A stretch of 64,000 bases of DNA, from NCBI GenBank assembly GCA_021809435.1, contig JAKBAD010000009.1, positions 1 to 64,000 of the forward strand. Reading direction: 5' to 3'. Shown here piece by piece: positions 33,591 through 42,884 of this stretch. Origin of the DNA: Pseudomonadota bacterium. Lineage in GTDB: Bacteria; Pseudomonadota; Alphaproteobacteria; Acetobacterales; Acetobacteraceae. A program made the translations under genes and the position numbers. Each line of letters begins with the position of its first letter. Position 1 is the stretch's first letter. Below the pieces are notes generated by a model. That model saw only the letters and a program-made list of their open reading frames with translations. It did not search any database and was not told the origin of the DNA.

Positions 33591-34769
33591 ATGCCTAACT
33601 GCGGTACAGATGAAGCAGCACAAGCTCCACCCAATAGAATGCATGTTGATGCGAGCGACTGGAGCGGACGAGCCTCATTTTGGAAAAACAGCAAGCCTGA
33701 ACGAAAGCGGGGCGTAGGTCGGCCAAAGGCCGAGATTCTGCCGCTCATTTTGAGCGGTCATGGCATAAAAATGCGGGTTAATCACGGTGCCCTGGAAATC
33801 CAAAACGGCTTCACGCATTACCCACAGACACGGGAACAATGGCGGGTATTCCCTGGCGAGACAGACCTTCTCTCCCGCATTATCCTTCTTGATGGCAGCG
33901 GTGCTATAACCTTGGATGTTCTGTCCTGGCTGGCCACGCAGAATATCCCCCTCATTCACATTGATTATCGCGGCCGGGTTATCGCTTCCATCGGAAACAA
34001 TCTGGCAGGAACTGATCCAAATTTACGATGCCTTCAATTCGATTTATCTAAGAATCAAAAGCGATCTATGCAGGTTGGCGCATGGATCATTCACAGAAAA
34101 ATTACCCGCGCACTTGATGTAGTGGAACGAAATTTTTTACCTTCAAAAGCCAAGAACGACGCATTGGCACAACTCCATCGAGACGCTGCTATCCTAAAGC
34201 GAGGCTGGTCCGGGTCGATTGATGAACTTCTCGGCGTCGAAGGCCGGTGCGCATTGCTTTATTTCAGGGCATGGCGAGGCCTTCCGCTAACCTGGACAGG
34301 AACAGGGCGGAAGCCAATTCCTGAAACTTGGAAAGCCGTCGGCTTCCGCCGGGCAAAGCGGAATGATGGTAATCAATTCGCACGGCACCCGGTTCAGGCC
34401 ATGTTGAACTACGCCTATGCAGTGCTTGAAAGTCAAGTCCGGATAGAGGTTGCCAATCTTGGACTCGATCCAAGCATTGGTTTTTTGCACCGCTCCCTGG
34501 AAGGGCGATCCGCTCTGCTGCTTGACTTGGTGGAGCCGCTGCGTCCGTCCGTCGATGAAGTCATCCTTCGGTTCGTTACCGGCCGCAGCTTTACACCGAG
34601 CGATTTCACGCTGAGCACGGATGGTGTTTGCCGCCTACATCCGGAATTGGCCCGCCGGATCGTGACTGAGGTTGACGAATTGCAGGAAATCCGCCCTTTG
34701 CTGGCTGATTTCCTTGGGGTGCTTGGTCACAGTCCGCTGGCGGCCATCCGCCACAAGAGCAAGGGGTAA
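33591..34769 (+). CDS. cas1: Stand-alone Cas1 (casposase)
   Basis: 392-aa Cas1 endonuclease/integrase. The N-terminal beta domain carries IILLDGSGAITLDVLSWLATQNIPL. The catalytic helical domain has the three metal ligands: E217 in GVEGRCALLYF, H300 in GLDPSIGFLHRSLEGR, and E315 in LLDLVEPLRPSVDE. The fold motif HPVQAMLNYAYAVLE is also clear. No Cas2, effector genes or CRISPR array accompany it. It lies between terminal inverted repeats with PolB and HNH genes, so its role is transposition rather than spacer acquisition. The first about 35 residues may not be translated; ATG 33639 is an alternative start. Confidence 0.95.
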   Translation: MPNCGTDEAAQAPPNRMHVDASDWSGRASFWKNSKPERKRGVGRPKAEILPLILSGHGIKMRVNHGALEIQNGFTHYPQTREQWRVFPGETDLLSRIILLDGSGAITLDVLSWLATQNIPLIHIDYRGRVIASIGNNLAGTDPNLRCLQFDLSKNQKRSMQVGAWIIHRKITRALDVVERNFLPSKAKNDALAQLHRDAAILKRGWSGSIDELLGVEGRCALLYFRAWRGLPLTWTGTGRKPIPETWKAVGFRRAKRNDGNQFARHPVQAMLNYAYAVLESQVRIEVANLGLDPSIGFLHRSLEGRSALLLDLVEPLRPSVDEVILRFVTGRSFTPSDFTLSTDGVCRLHPELARRIVTEVDELQEIRPLLADFLGVLGHSPLAAIRHKSKG

Positions 34770-34907
34770 CTGGCGCAAGAAAGGGGCGGACCATATCCCC
34801 CGGGTACCTCTGCCCACAAGACGCCCTCCTCGCCTGGGCAAGTCTCGGTCTTGTACTTTTGGCTAAAATGGCCAGAATGACGCCGACGCATCGATTCGCA
34901 GGGACCT

Positions 34908-35117
34908 ATGCAATCTCAATCTGCCAAAGACGCGAAATACAATTTCGGTCGGCTGATCGACACGGCGCGGGCTGAGCCTGTGGTGATCGAGAAGCACGGC
35001 CGTCCGGTCGTCGTCGTTCTGTCTGTCGAGGAATATCAGCGGCTTGTCGCTATCGAGGCAGTTCATGCCTCGGTTGGCGCTACCGCTGCAAGCGTATCTG
35101 GGAAAAGCCATGACTGA
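34908..35117 (+). CDS. Phd/YefM-family antitoxin, orphan
   Basis: 69-aa antitoxin: SAKDAKYNFGRLIDTARAEPVVIEKHGRPVVVVLSVEEYQRL is the standard Phd/YefM DNA-binding domain. Normally a Doc, YoeB or RelE-type toxin gene follows; here the next start (ATG 35110) overlaps its end and begins a DNA methyltransferase. The missing toxin suggests either a regulator adopted for the R-M operon or a remnant of a toxin-antitoxin pair. Confidence 0.85.
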   Translation: MQSQSAKDAKYNFGRLIDTARAEPVVIEKHGRPVVVVLSVEEYQRLVAIEAVHASVGATAASVSGKSHD

Positions 35118-36840
35118 GTTATGCTTCAAGGGCAAAGAGTTCGTTTACAACCATCATCTGGCCGTGCCCTTCCGCCCGCTCGTGCCGCATCCCAAGAAGG
35201 GGATCGGGCCGGTTGCCCTTGACGGCAACCTTGTGATTCATGGTGACAACCTGCACGCCCTCAAGGCCCTGCTGCCGCTCTACGCGGGCAAGGTGGACTG
35301 CGTTTATATTGATCCTCCTTACAACACGGGCAAAAGCGATTGGTCGTATAACGACAAGGTCAACTCTCCGATGATCCGGGAGTGGTTGGACAGCAATCCG
35401 ATTACGGTTGATGATAATCTCCGTCACGACAAATGGGCATGTATGATGTGGCCGCGCCTTCAGCTCCTGCGGGAGCTGATGAAGCCAGGCGCGGTAATAT
35501 TTGCAAGCATTGATGACAATGAAGTTGCGTTATTTAAGCACCTTCTGCACGCTACATTCGGTGATAACAACACCCCCCAAAACAACCCACACCTCGGGAC
35601 TATTGTCTGGAAAAACGCAACGGACAACAACCCCACAAATATTGCTATAGAACATGAGTATATTCATGTATTTTGCGTGAATCGTGGGGATGTTGCGCCC
35701 ATCTGGAACTCGCCTTGGTCGGATTTGAAAGAGCTTCTTCTGTCAAAAGAAGCTGATTTTATTAAAGACGAAATGTCCGATGATGAAATATCATCTTTAT
35801 ATGGCGAGTGGTTTCGTCTGCATAAGCCGCAGCTAGGTCCCCTTCAAGAATACAACCAGATTGATCGTGGGGGAATTTTCACTGCCTCGCGAAGCGTTCA
35901 CAACCCCGGTAGGGAGGGCTACCGATGGGACTTGATGAATCCGAAGACTAAAACATTAGTTCCTCAACCGTTAATGGGATACCGCTTTCCGGAAGAAACG
36001 CGCGATGAGCTTCTAGCTCAAGATCGAATCATTTTCAGCGATGACCCGGATCAGCTTATCCGCCTCAAGACGTATCTAAGAGACTATAAGGAAAAAATGC
36101 CCGGAATCATCGAAATTGATGGCCGCCGTGGCGCTAATGAACTGAAGAAAATTTTTCCAGAATCAAAGCAGGCATTCAAAAATCCAAAAACATACACATT
36201 AATTGAATGGCTACTTTCGTTCACTGCCGATCAGAATGCGGTCGTTCTGGATTCATTCGCCGGGTCTGGCACAACCGCGCACGCTGTCATGAAAATGAAC
36301 CAGCGTGATGGGGGAAACCGTAGATTTATTCTCGTAGAATGCGAGAGCTACGCAGATGAGCTTACGGCCGAGCGTGTGCGCCGACTTATTCGTGGAATAC
36401 CAAAATCGAAGGACGATGAATATAAGACCGGCCTTGGCGGTTCGTTCACCTATTGCACGCTTGGCGAGCCGGTCGAGCTGGACCGTATGCTGAGCGGTGA
36501 AACCCTGCCCTCCTATGAAGGGCTGGGGGCTGCCCTGTTCCACATGGCGACAAGCCAAGCGCTCGATCCTGCCCGCGTGCGGGAGGCTGATTTCTACCTC
36601 GGTGGGGTTCAAGGTCAGCATGTGTGGCTGATCTACAAGCCCGATCTCGATTGGCTCAAATCGCCAGAAGCAGCACTCACACTCGCTCGCGCCAAGCAAC
36701 TCGTGGGTGTGGACCCGGAGGCGCGTCATCTGGTGATCGCCCCGGCCCGCTTTGTGAGCCAGAAGATGCTGGCCGAACAGAATATCCCGGTCGATTTCGT
36801 GCCGCTGCCGTTCGCCCTCTACCGGATTGAGCGGAGCTGA
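35110..36840 (+). CDS. mod: Type III restriction-modification methyltransferase (Mod)
   Basis: 576-aa N6-adenine DNA methyltransferase of the beta class. The catalytic motif IV DPPYNTG (about residue 77) comes first, the target-recognition region lies in the middle, and the AdoMet-binding motif I DSFAGSGTTAHAV comes near residue 385. Start ATG 35110 is 8 nt inside the Phd gene end; the track start at 35044 lies within phd. The middle of the gene is AT-rich relative to its ends, as expected for a swapped target-recognition domain. It is followed 4 nt later by res. It should protect host and element DNA even if Res is dead. Confidence 0.92.
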   Translation: MTELCFKGKEFVYNHHLAVPFRPLVPHPKKGIGPVALDGNLVIHGDNLHALKALLPLYAGKVDCVYIDPPYNTGKSDWSYNDKVNSPMIREWLDSNPITVDDNLRHDKWACMMWPRLQLLRELMKPGAVIFASIDDNEVALFKHLLHATFGDNNTPQNNPHLGTIVWKNATDNNPTNIAIEHEYIHVFCVNRGDVAPIWNSPWSDLKELLLSKEADFIKDEMSDDEISSLYGEWFRLHKPQLGPLQEYNQIDRGGIFTASRSVHNPGREGYRWDLMNPKTKTLVPQPLMGYRFPEETRDELLAQDRIIFSDDPDQLIRLKTYLRDYKEKMPGIIEIDGRRGANELKKIFPESKQAFKNPKTYTLIEWLLSFTADQNAVVLDSFAGSGTTAHAVMKMNQRDGGNRRFILVECESYADELTAERVRRLIRGIPKSKDDEYKTGLGGSFTYCTLGEPVELDRMLSGETLPSYEGLGAALFHMATSQALDPARVREADFYLGGVQGQHVWLIYKPDLDWLKSPEAALTLARAKQLVGVDPEARHLVIAPARFVSQKMLAEQNIPVDFVPLPFALYRIERS

Positions 36841-36844
36841 CGCC

Positions 36845-39435
36845 ATGTTTCGCCAGCTCGACTATCAGGACCGGGTGACCGCTGCACTCGACGCCTATCT
36901 TGATCTGCTCAAGGCCAAGAAGGCGCGGGCTGACAAGGTGGCTGCGCTCGCCGCTCAAGACCCCGACCTCGGCCTTGCCGTGCCGGACTTTTCAAAAGAG
37001 GCATGGGAGGCCATGAAGGCGGCTGGGAAACTGCCTGCGTCCCGCGCCGCAATCCCGTTTTCGCCGCGCTTTGACGGCTGCAATCGCCCCGTGCCCAACA
37101 CGGTGCTGAAAGTACCGACGGGCGGCGGCAAGACGTGGCTCGCAGTCTCGGCCGTATCGCGGATCATGGGCCGCTATCTGGACCGCAACACCGGCTTTGT
37201 CCTGTGGATCGTGCCTAATGAAGCGATCTACACGCAAACCCTCAAGCGCCTGAAAGACCGCCAGCACCCCTACCGGCAAGCCCTCGACCGGGCCGCAGCC
37301 GGGCGGGTGCGGATCATGGAAAGACTGACCGGCTTGATGCACGGGATGTGGAAACGAACCTGTGCGTCATGCTGCTGATGCTGCAATCCGCAAACCGGGA
37401 AACCCAAGACTCCCTGAAAATGTTTCAGGACCGGGGGGACGTTCACGGTTTTTTCCCGCCGGAAGGGGAGCAGCAGGCACATAAGGCGGCACTCGATCTT
37501 ACCCCCAACCTATCCGCGTATACCGGCATGTTCCCGATGGTCAAGGACTCCTTGGGCAACGCACTGCGTATCATACGGCCTGTGGTGGTCATGGATGAGG
37601 GGCATCGCGCCATCTCAGACCTCGCCTTCGGCACGCTCTACGGTTTCAACCCGTGTTTCGTGCTTGAGCTGACAGCCACGCCGCAAGACGTGCAACCTCG
37701 CGGCGGCCGTAAGCCCCGCGAAGGGCGCTATGCAAATGTCCTCGTGGAAGTCACCGGCCGGGAACTGGACAGGGAGGGCATGATAAAAATGCCCCTTAAC
37801 CTCGATCCGCGCCAAGGCAACGATTGGAAGGCCACACTCAACGCGGCGCTCGCCAAACTCAACGCCCTCGATGCGGAAGCTCGTCGCCTCCAAGCGGATA
37901 CCGGACGCTATATCCGGCCGATCATGCTGATTCAGGTCGAACGCACCGGGGCCGATCAGCGGGAAAGCGGGCATATCCACGCTGATGACGTGAAGGATTG
38001 GCTCCTGACGGCCGGGTTCGACGCAGCCGAGGTCGCCATCAAGACAGCGCAACAAAACGATCTGAACGCTCCGGAAAATCAAGACCTGCTCGCGCCCACC
38101 AACCGCGTGCGGGCGATCATTACCAAGCAGGCTCTGCAAGAAGGCTGGGACTGCCCCTTTGCCTATGTGCTGTGCAGCCTTGCCGCCAGCTCGCACCTCA
38201 GGGCGATGACACAGCTCGTCGGCCGTATCCTCCGACAACCCGGCGCTTTGAAAACCGGGATTGAGGCGCTTGATGAGTGCCATGTGATTACCCATCACGC
38301 CGATACCGCATCTGTGGTCAAGGCGATCAAGGATGGCCTCGAACAAGACGGCCTTGGCGATTTGGTGCTGCGGGTGACACAGGACGACAAGGCAGGAAGC
38401 GGCAAAACAGCCCGGACGATCAAGCGCCGCCCAGCCTTCAAATCGACGGAAATCTATCTGCCCAAGGTCATGCTGGTGGCCGAGGCAGAGGTCCGCGATC
38501 TCGATTATGAAACCGATGTCCTGTCCACCATCGACTGGAGGGGCTTCGACCCGACCGACTTGGCGAACCGCGTCCCGGAAAACGCCCAAGCGGCCGAAAG
38601 CCAGCTCCAACGGATCAGGCTATCTGATGACGGCACAGAGCTGTTGGTCGGGGAAACCGTCGCAGCGAATTCGGAAACCCTCCGATTTGATCCCGCGCAC
38701 GCGGTGCGGATGATCTCGGATATTGTCCTCAACCCGTTCGTCGGCCGGGAAATCGTGGCCGCCATGGTTCGCCAGCTCCACGCCCGTGGCTTCGATGATG
38801 CGAGGCTCGGCCAGCTCGCCAGCCTGATTATTGAAGAACTGCGCAAGGGGCTGGACGAGGCCCGGAATGCGCGTGCGGAAGCATTATTCAAGGCTGAGGT
38901 CGATGCTGGGCGCATCCAATTCAGGTTGCGGCTCGATGGACGTAACTGGCGGATGCCTTTTACTGTCGAAACCTCTGAGCCGGAGAACGGTCGGCAGTTG
39001 GTCAATCGGGCAGGCGGACCGCTGGAAAAGAGCCTATTCTCTCCGATCTACGAAAATGAGCTGAATGGTGACGAACGCGACGTTGCGGTGTATCTCGATG
39101 GCGAAAAAGCGCTGACGTGGTGGCACCGGAACGTGGCGCGGACACAATATGGTATCCAGGGGTGGAAGAAGGCCAAAATATATCCTGACTTCATCTTCGC
39201 CGTTCACAGGGAGGGTGAAAATACACGAATCACGATCCTGGAAACCAAGGGAGATCAGCTCGACAACCTCGATGCCGCGTACAAGCGGGATGCGCTAAGT
39301 TTCCTCTCTGGTCACTTCCAATGGGACGATGCGACGCCGGTTGGTGAGTTGGAGCTCGTGAACAGTGGTGAGACAGTTGACGGCACTTTAATTCTCATGA
39401 GCAACTGGAGATCGGAACTCCCGGCTCACCTTTAA
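36845..39435 (+). pseudogene. res: Type III restriction endonuclease subunit (Res), frameshifted
   Basis: DEAD/H-type translocase plus PD-(D/E)XK nuclease, about 860 aa if repaired. Walker A is PTGGGKT, Walker B is MDEGH, motif III is LTATP, and the C-terminal nuclease has YPDFIF...ILETKGD. The reading frame breaks near 37320. The first frame reads RIMERLTGLMHG and stops at 37378, while the conserved continuation DRLDARDVETNLCVMLLMLQSANR is in the +1 frame (GTG 37348 in the track). One extra A in GGAAAG would restore it. This is either a real inactivating deletion or a sequencing error. Confidence 0.88.
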
Positions 39436-39499
39436 CCTTAGTCCAAGATCGCGATTTCTTGTTCAAATAAGAAAGCCACCGTTAGTCGGAGTGACCGGC

Positions 39500-39528
39500 G
39501 GTGGCTCTCATTCTAGATATCTCTATAC
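39500..39528 (-). repeat. Right terminal inverted repeat of the casposon
   Basis: GGTGGCTCTCA ... AGATATCTCTATA plus C; its reverse complement matches the left end at 25 of 28 positions (26 of 29 with the outer base). Confidence 0.93.
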
Positions 39529-39549
39529 CCCCGGCACCAACGCGCCGGG
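39529..39549. repeat. Right target-site duplication of the casposon
   Basis: Direct copy of the 21-bp sequence at 25592-25612. It is followed by GTTTTTC, so it still works as a plus-strand hairpin plus T-tract, but for trpA on the minus strand it has lost its T-tract. Confidence 0.92.
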
Positions 39550-39577
39550 GTTTTTCACATCCAGCCGGGCAGGGGGC

Positions 39578-40375
39578 TTATGCCGCCCGCGCGCCCTTCA
39601 CGCCCGCGCTCAGCGCCTTCACGTCGCGCAGCACGGCCTCGGCATTTTCGCGGCGCAGCGTTTCAATCAGCGCCGAGGCCACAATCGCCCCATCGGCGAA
39701 TTTGGCCACCGTGGCCGCCTGCTCGGGCGTGCGCACGCCAAACCCCACGGCAATCGGCAAAGTGGTGGCGGCGCGGATGCGCGGAATATCACGCGCCAAA
39801 TCCTCGGCCGAGGCCGTGCGCGTGCCGGTGATGCCGGTGATCGACACATAATAAACAAACCCCGAGGAGCCTTCGAGCACCTTGGGCAGCCGCTCATCGG
39901 TGGTGGTGGGCGCGATCAGCCGGATCACATCGAGCCCGTTCTTCCCGGCATCGGGCAGCACGAGATCGGCCTCCTCGGTCGGCAGATCAACAATAATCAG
40001 CCCATCCACCCCGGCCTTGGCGGCATCCTGGCAAAACGCCGCCACGCCATAAGAGCAGATCGGGTTCAAATACCCCATCAGCACAATCGGCGTGTGGGCG
40101 TTGTCGGCGCGGAATTCCGCCACCAGCGCCAGCGTGCCTTTGAGCGTGGCGCCGGCCAGCAACCCGCGCCGCCCGGCGGCCTGAATGGTCGGGCCATCGG
40201 CCATCGGGTCGGTGAAGGGCATGCCAACCTCGATGATGTCGGCGCCGTTCTCCGCCATGCCCTTGAGCAAGGTGAGCGAGGTCGCGCGGTCGGGGTCGAA
40301 GGCCTCCACAAACGGAATCAGCGCGGCCCGGCCCTCGGCCTTCAGCCCCGCGAATACACCAGCGATACGGCTCAC
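39578..40375 (-). CDS. trpA: Tryptophan synthase alpha subunit
   Basis: 265-aa TIM-barrel enzyme cleaving indole-glycerol phosphate to indole, passed to TrpB. The catalytic glutamate and aspartate are in [16 protein letters not shown]; the phosphate site includes SITGITGTR and [10 protein letters not shown]. One oddity: the usual AGDPD loop near the N-terminus reads AFDPD ([13 protein letters not shown]), a Phe in place of a highly conserved Gly. The start overlaps the trpB stop by 4 nt (ATGA). Downstream is the casposon right end, which removed the T-tract of its terminator. Confidence 0.95.
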   Translation of the reverse strand: MSRIAGVFAGLKAEGRAALIPFVEAFDPDRATSLTLLKGMAENGADIIEVGMPFTDPMADGPTIQAAGRRGLLAGATLKGTLALVAEFRADNAHTPIVLMGYLNPICSYGVAAFCQDAAKAGVDGLIIVDLPTEEADLVLPDAGKNGLDVIRLIAPTTTDERLPKVLEGSSGFVYYVSITGITGTRTASAEDLARDIPRIRAATTLPIAVGFGVRTPEQAATVAKFADGAIVASALIETLRRENAEAVLRDVKALSAGVKGARAA

Positions 40376-41589
40376 AGCTCCACCCCCAAATGCTGGGCGA
40401 CCGCGAAAATATCCTTATCCCCCCGCCCCGAGAGATTGAGCAAGATGATCTGGTCCTTATCCATATGCCCAGCGATCTTGGCCACATGCGCGATGGCGTG
40501 GCTCGATTCGAGCGCCGGGATAATGCCCTCGGTGCGCGTGCACAGCCTAAAGGCCGCCAGCGCCTCGGCATCGGTCACGCCCACATACTCCACGCGCTTG
40601 ATGTCATGCAGCCAGGAATGTTCCGGCCCGATGCCCGGATAATCCAACCCCGCCGAAATCGAATGGGCTTCGATGATCTGCCCATCCTCATCTTGCAGCA
40701 AATAGGTCCGGTTGCCATGCAGCACGCCCGGCCGGCCCTTATTGAGCGAGGCGGCGTGCTCATGCGTCTCCAGCCCCTTGCCGGCCGCTTCCACGCCAAT
40801 CAGCTTGACCGTCTCCTCATCGAGGAACGGGTGGAACAGCCCGATGGCGTTCGACCCCCCGCCGACACAGGCAATGGCGATGTCAGGCAGCCGCCCTTCG
40901 GCTTCCATCAGCTGCTCGCGCGCCTCATTGCCAATCACGCACTGAAAATCGCGGACCATGGCGGGGTAGGGGTGCGGCCCGGCCGAGGTGCCAATGATGT
41001 AGAACGTGTCGCGCACATTGGCGACCCAGTCGCGCAGCGCGTCGTTCATGGCGTCTTTCAGCGTGGCCGAACCGCTGGACACCGGCACCACCTCGGCGCC
41101 GAGCAGCTTCATGCGGAACACGTTGGGCTTTTGCCGCTCCACATCCACCGCGCCCATGTAAATGGTGCAGGGCAGGCCAAACAGCGCGCACACGGTGGCG
41201 GTGGCCACGCCATGCTGCCCGGCGCCGGTTTCGGCGATGATGCGGGTCTTGCCCATGCGCTTGGCCAGCAAAATCTGGCCCAGACAATTATTGATCTTGT
41301 GCGCGCCGGTATGGTTCAGCTCCTCGCGCTTGAAATAGATCTTCGCGCCGCCCAGCTCCTTCGAGAGCCGCTCGGCCCGCCAAAGCGGGCTCGGCCGCCC
41401 GACATAATGCTTGAGATAATACTCAAGCTCGGTCTGAAAGGCCGGATCGGCCTTGGCGGCCTCGTAGGCGGCTTCGAGTTCGAGAATGAGCGGCATCAGC
41501 GTTTCCGCCACATACCGCCCGCCGAATTCGCCAAACCGCCCGCGTGCATCGGGGGCGTTGCGCAATGAGTTGGGGAGAACGCTGTCCAT
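40372..41589 (-). CDS. trpB: Tryptophan synthase beta subunit
   Basis: 405-aa PLP enzyme that condenses indole and serine to tryptophan. The PLP lysine is in [16 protein letters not shown], the phosphate loop is GGGSNAIG, and the start [17 protein letters not shown] is typical. It is coupled to trpA by a 4-nt overlap. trpF, often upstream in alphaproteobacteria, is not in this window. Confidence 0.97.
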   Translation of the reverse strand: MDSVLPNSLRNAPDARGRFGEFGGRYVAETLMPLILELEAAYEAAKADPAFQTELEYYLKHYVGRPSPLWRAERLSKELGGAKIYFKREELNHTGAHKINNCLGQILLAKRMGKTRIIAETGAGQHGVATATVCALFGLPCTIYMGAVDVERQKPNVFRMKLLGAEVVPVSSGSATLKDAMNDALRDWVANVRDTFYIIGTSAGPHPYPAMVRDFQCVIGNEAREQLMEAEGRLPDIAIACVGGGSNAIGLFHPFLDEETVKLIGVEAAGKGLETHEHAASLNKGRPGVLHGNRTYLLQDEDGQIIEAHSISAGLDYPGIGPEHSWLHDIKRVEYVGVTDAEALAAFRLCTRTEGIIPALESSHAIAHVAKIAGHMDKDQIILLNLSGRGDKDIFAVAQHLGVEL

Positions 41590-41671
41590 CAGCGGAATTT
41601 AGCTTAACCACCCGCGCGGATAAAGGCCCGTATCCCCCTGTCTTGGCGCTTTGTGCCCTGCAATCATATCA

Positions 41672-41701
41672 GGGGCCGGGGTGATCCACCGCCCCGGCCC
41701 C
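41672..41701. terminator. Strong GC hairpin after the 77-aa gene
   Basis: A 10-bp perfect stem GGGGCCGGGG / CCCCGGCCCC with a 10-nt loop lies between the 77-aa gene and trpB. Neither side has a proper T-run, so it may be a weak or factor-assisted terminator. Confidence 0.5.
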
Positions 41702-41724
41702 CGCGTAAATCCTCTCTGTCTTCG

Positions 41725-41958
41725 CTAAACCAGCGGCACCAGCTGCATGCGCTGCCCGCGCCCGGCAATGCTCACAATCCGCCCGCCTTGCGCGCCGGTC
41801 AGCATCACCATATCGCCCTCGGCCAGCAAATCGGCGGCGTCGGCGAAATAACCCGGCCGCTCCGCCTGCTCAAAATTATCGTTCCCCGCCTTATAGTGCC
41901 AGAGCGTGAAGCCATTGGCATAAGCGAGAACGGCCAGGTTACGCAGCGAGAAGCTCAT
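41725..41958 (-). CDS. Small conserved hypothetical protein (77 aa)
   Basis: 77 aa starting MSFSLRNLAVLAYANGFTLWHYKAG and followed by GYFADAADLLAEGDMVMLTG. Similar short proteins recur in alphaproteobacteria and some of their phages, but I know no function. No signal peptide or membrane helix. Its start is 63 nt from an SOS-box-like site in the divergent region shared with the S24 regulator, so it could be damage-inducible. Confidence 0.7.
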   Translation of the reverse strand: MSFSLRNLAVLAYANGFTLWHYKAGNDNFEQAERPGYFADAADLLAEGDMVMLTGAQGGRIVSIAGRGQRMQLVPLV

Positions 41959-42021
41959 GGGATATGTCCTTGCGAATTTACTTAAGGTTGTGTCCTGGCA
42001 AGGCTTATATTCCTACAAATC

Positions 42022-42036
42022 GAACAAAACAAGAAC
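42022..42036. promoter_or_regulatory. SOS-box-like LexA site (GAAC-N7-GAAC)
   Basis: GAAC-AAAACAA-GAAC exactly fits the direct-repeat LexA operator of alphaproteobacteria (GTTC-N7-GTTC on the other strand). It lies between the divergent 77-aa gene and S24 regulator starts (63 and 106 nt away). Confidence 0.5.
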
Positions 42037-42142
42037 AAATTAACGATTGGCCGGATGTTTACGGATAAAATTCCTAAATTCCGCTTGGTTTTGTCGCCAT
42101 CCGGCGTTAATATTCTGAAGTTGCAAGATTGCGGAGCCCCCG

Positions 42143-42787
42143 ATGCGGCATGAGGACATCTGGCGCGCGATAGACACGTTGGCCGCCGAGCACGGGCTGT
42201 CCGTCTCGGCGCTGGCGCGCAAGGCGGGGCTCGATCCCACCAGCTTCAACCTCTCCAAGCGCCGCGGCGCGGATGGTAAATTGCGCTGGCCCTCGACCGA
42301 GAGCATCGCCAAGATCCTCGCCGCCACCGCCACCCGCATGGAGGATTTCTCGGCCCTCATCACCGGCGCCCGCGTCATCGCCGACACGCGCCCCCGCGCG
42401 CGCACGCGCATTCCCCTCATCGGCCTCGCCCAGGCCGGCGCCGAGGGGTTTTTCGACGATGGCGGCTACCCCGCCGGCGCCGGCTGGGACGAGGTCGAGC
42501 TTCCCGCCACCATGGATGCCAACGCCTACGCGCTCAGCATCTCGGGCTCATCCATGGAGCCACTCTACCGCGAGGGCGACATCATCGTCGTCTCCCCCGC
42601 CGCGCCCGTGCGGGTGGGCGACCGGGTGGTGGCCCGCACGGCTAATGGCGCGGTCATGGCCAAGCAGCTCGTCCGCCGCACCGCCTCGCGCATCGAGCTG
42701 CTCAGCCTCAACCCGGCCTTCCCCGAATTGCGCTTCTCCACCGCCGAACTGCTCTGGATGCACCGCATCATCTGGGCCAGCCAATAG
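42143..42787 (+). CDS. S24-family HTH transcriptional regulator (LexA/CI-like)
   Basis: 214-aa repressor-type protein. An N-terminal lambda-like HTH (about 5-65: GLSVSALARKAGLDPTSFNLSKR) is joined to a C-terminal LexA/CI autoproteolysis domain. The Ala-Gly cleavage site is in GLAQAGAEGF, the catalytic serine in SGSSMEPLYREGD and the lysine in VMAKQLVRR. It is not LexA itself, whose HTH differs. An SOS-box-like site lies upstream. It precedes the Roadblock/globin cluster by about 100 nt and could regulate it; that link is inference. Confidence 0.88.
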   Translation: MRHEDIWRAIDTLAAEHGLSVSALARKAGLDPTSFNLSKRRGADGKLRWPSTESIAKILAATATRMEDFSALITGARVIADTRPRARTRIPLIGLAQAGAEGFFDDGGYPAGAGWDEVELPATMDANAYALSISGSSMEPLYREGDIIVVSPAAPVRVGDRVVARTANGAVMAKQLVRRTASRIELLSLNPAFPELRFSTAELLWMHRIIWASQ

Positions 42788-42828
42788 CGCCCCGCGCGGC
42801 CCCATTGCCAAAGCCAAAAAACCGCCGC

Positions 42829-42849
42829 ATCTTACAGGTTGAGTAAGAT
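42829..42849. promoter_or_regulatory. Inverted repeat before the Roadblock-globin cluster
   Basis: ATCTTAC-AGGTTGA-GTAAGAT, two perfect 7-bp arms, lies 36 nt upstream of the first fusion gene's GTG. It is an operator candidate; the binding protein is unknown. Confidence 0.4.
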
Positions 42850-42884
42850 AATTCGACGCCAAAACAAAGAAAAGCCGCATCCAG

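Larger units (their letters stand above)
25613..39528. mobile_element. Casposon (Cas1-encoding self-synthesising transposon), 13.9 kb
   Basis: A complete integrated element bounded by 28-29 bp imperfect terminal inverted repeats and a 21-22 bp direct duplication of target DNA. It encodes the defining casposon set: a stand-alone Cas1 integrase, a family B DNA polymerase, an HNH nuclease and HTH proteins. Its other genes are ParB-like, Mom-like, a 204-aa protein, an orphan Phd antitoxin and a type III R-M pair. The minus-strand genes form an overlapping five-gene operon, and regulator plus cas1 are divergent. Several genes (32.6-36.5 kb) are clearly less GC-rich than the host flanks, showing mosaic origin. 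No CRISPR repeats or other cas genes are present. Boundaries are read directly from the repeats. Confidence 0.93.

Noticed and set aside
33591-34769. Cas1 as evidence for a CRISPR-Cas locus
   Set aside because: No repeats, Cas2, effector or other cas genes are in the window, whereas transposon ends, PolB and HNH are.
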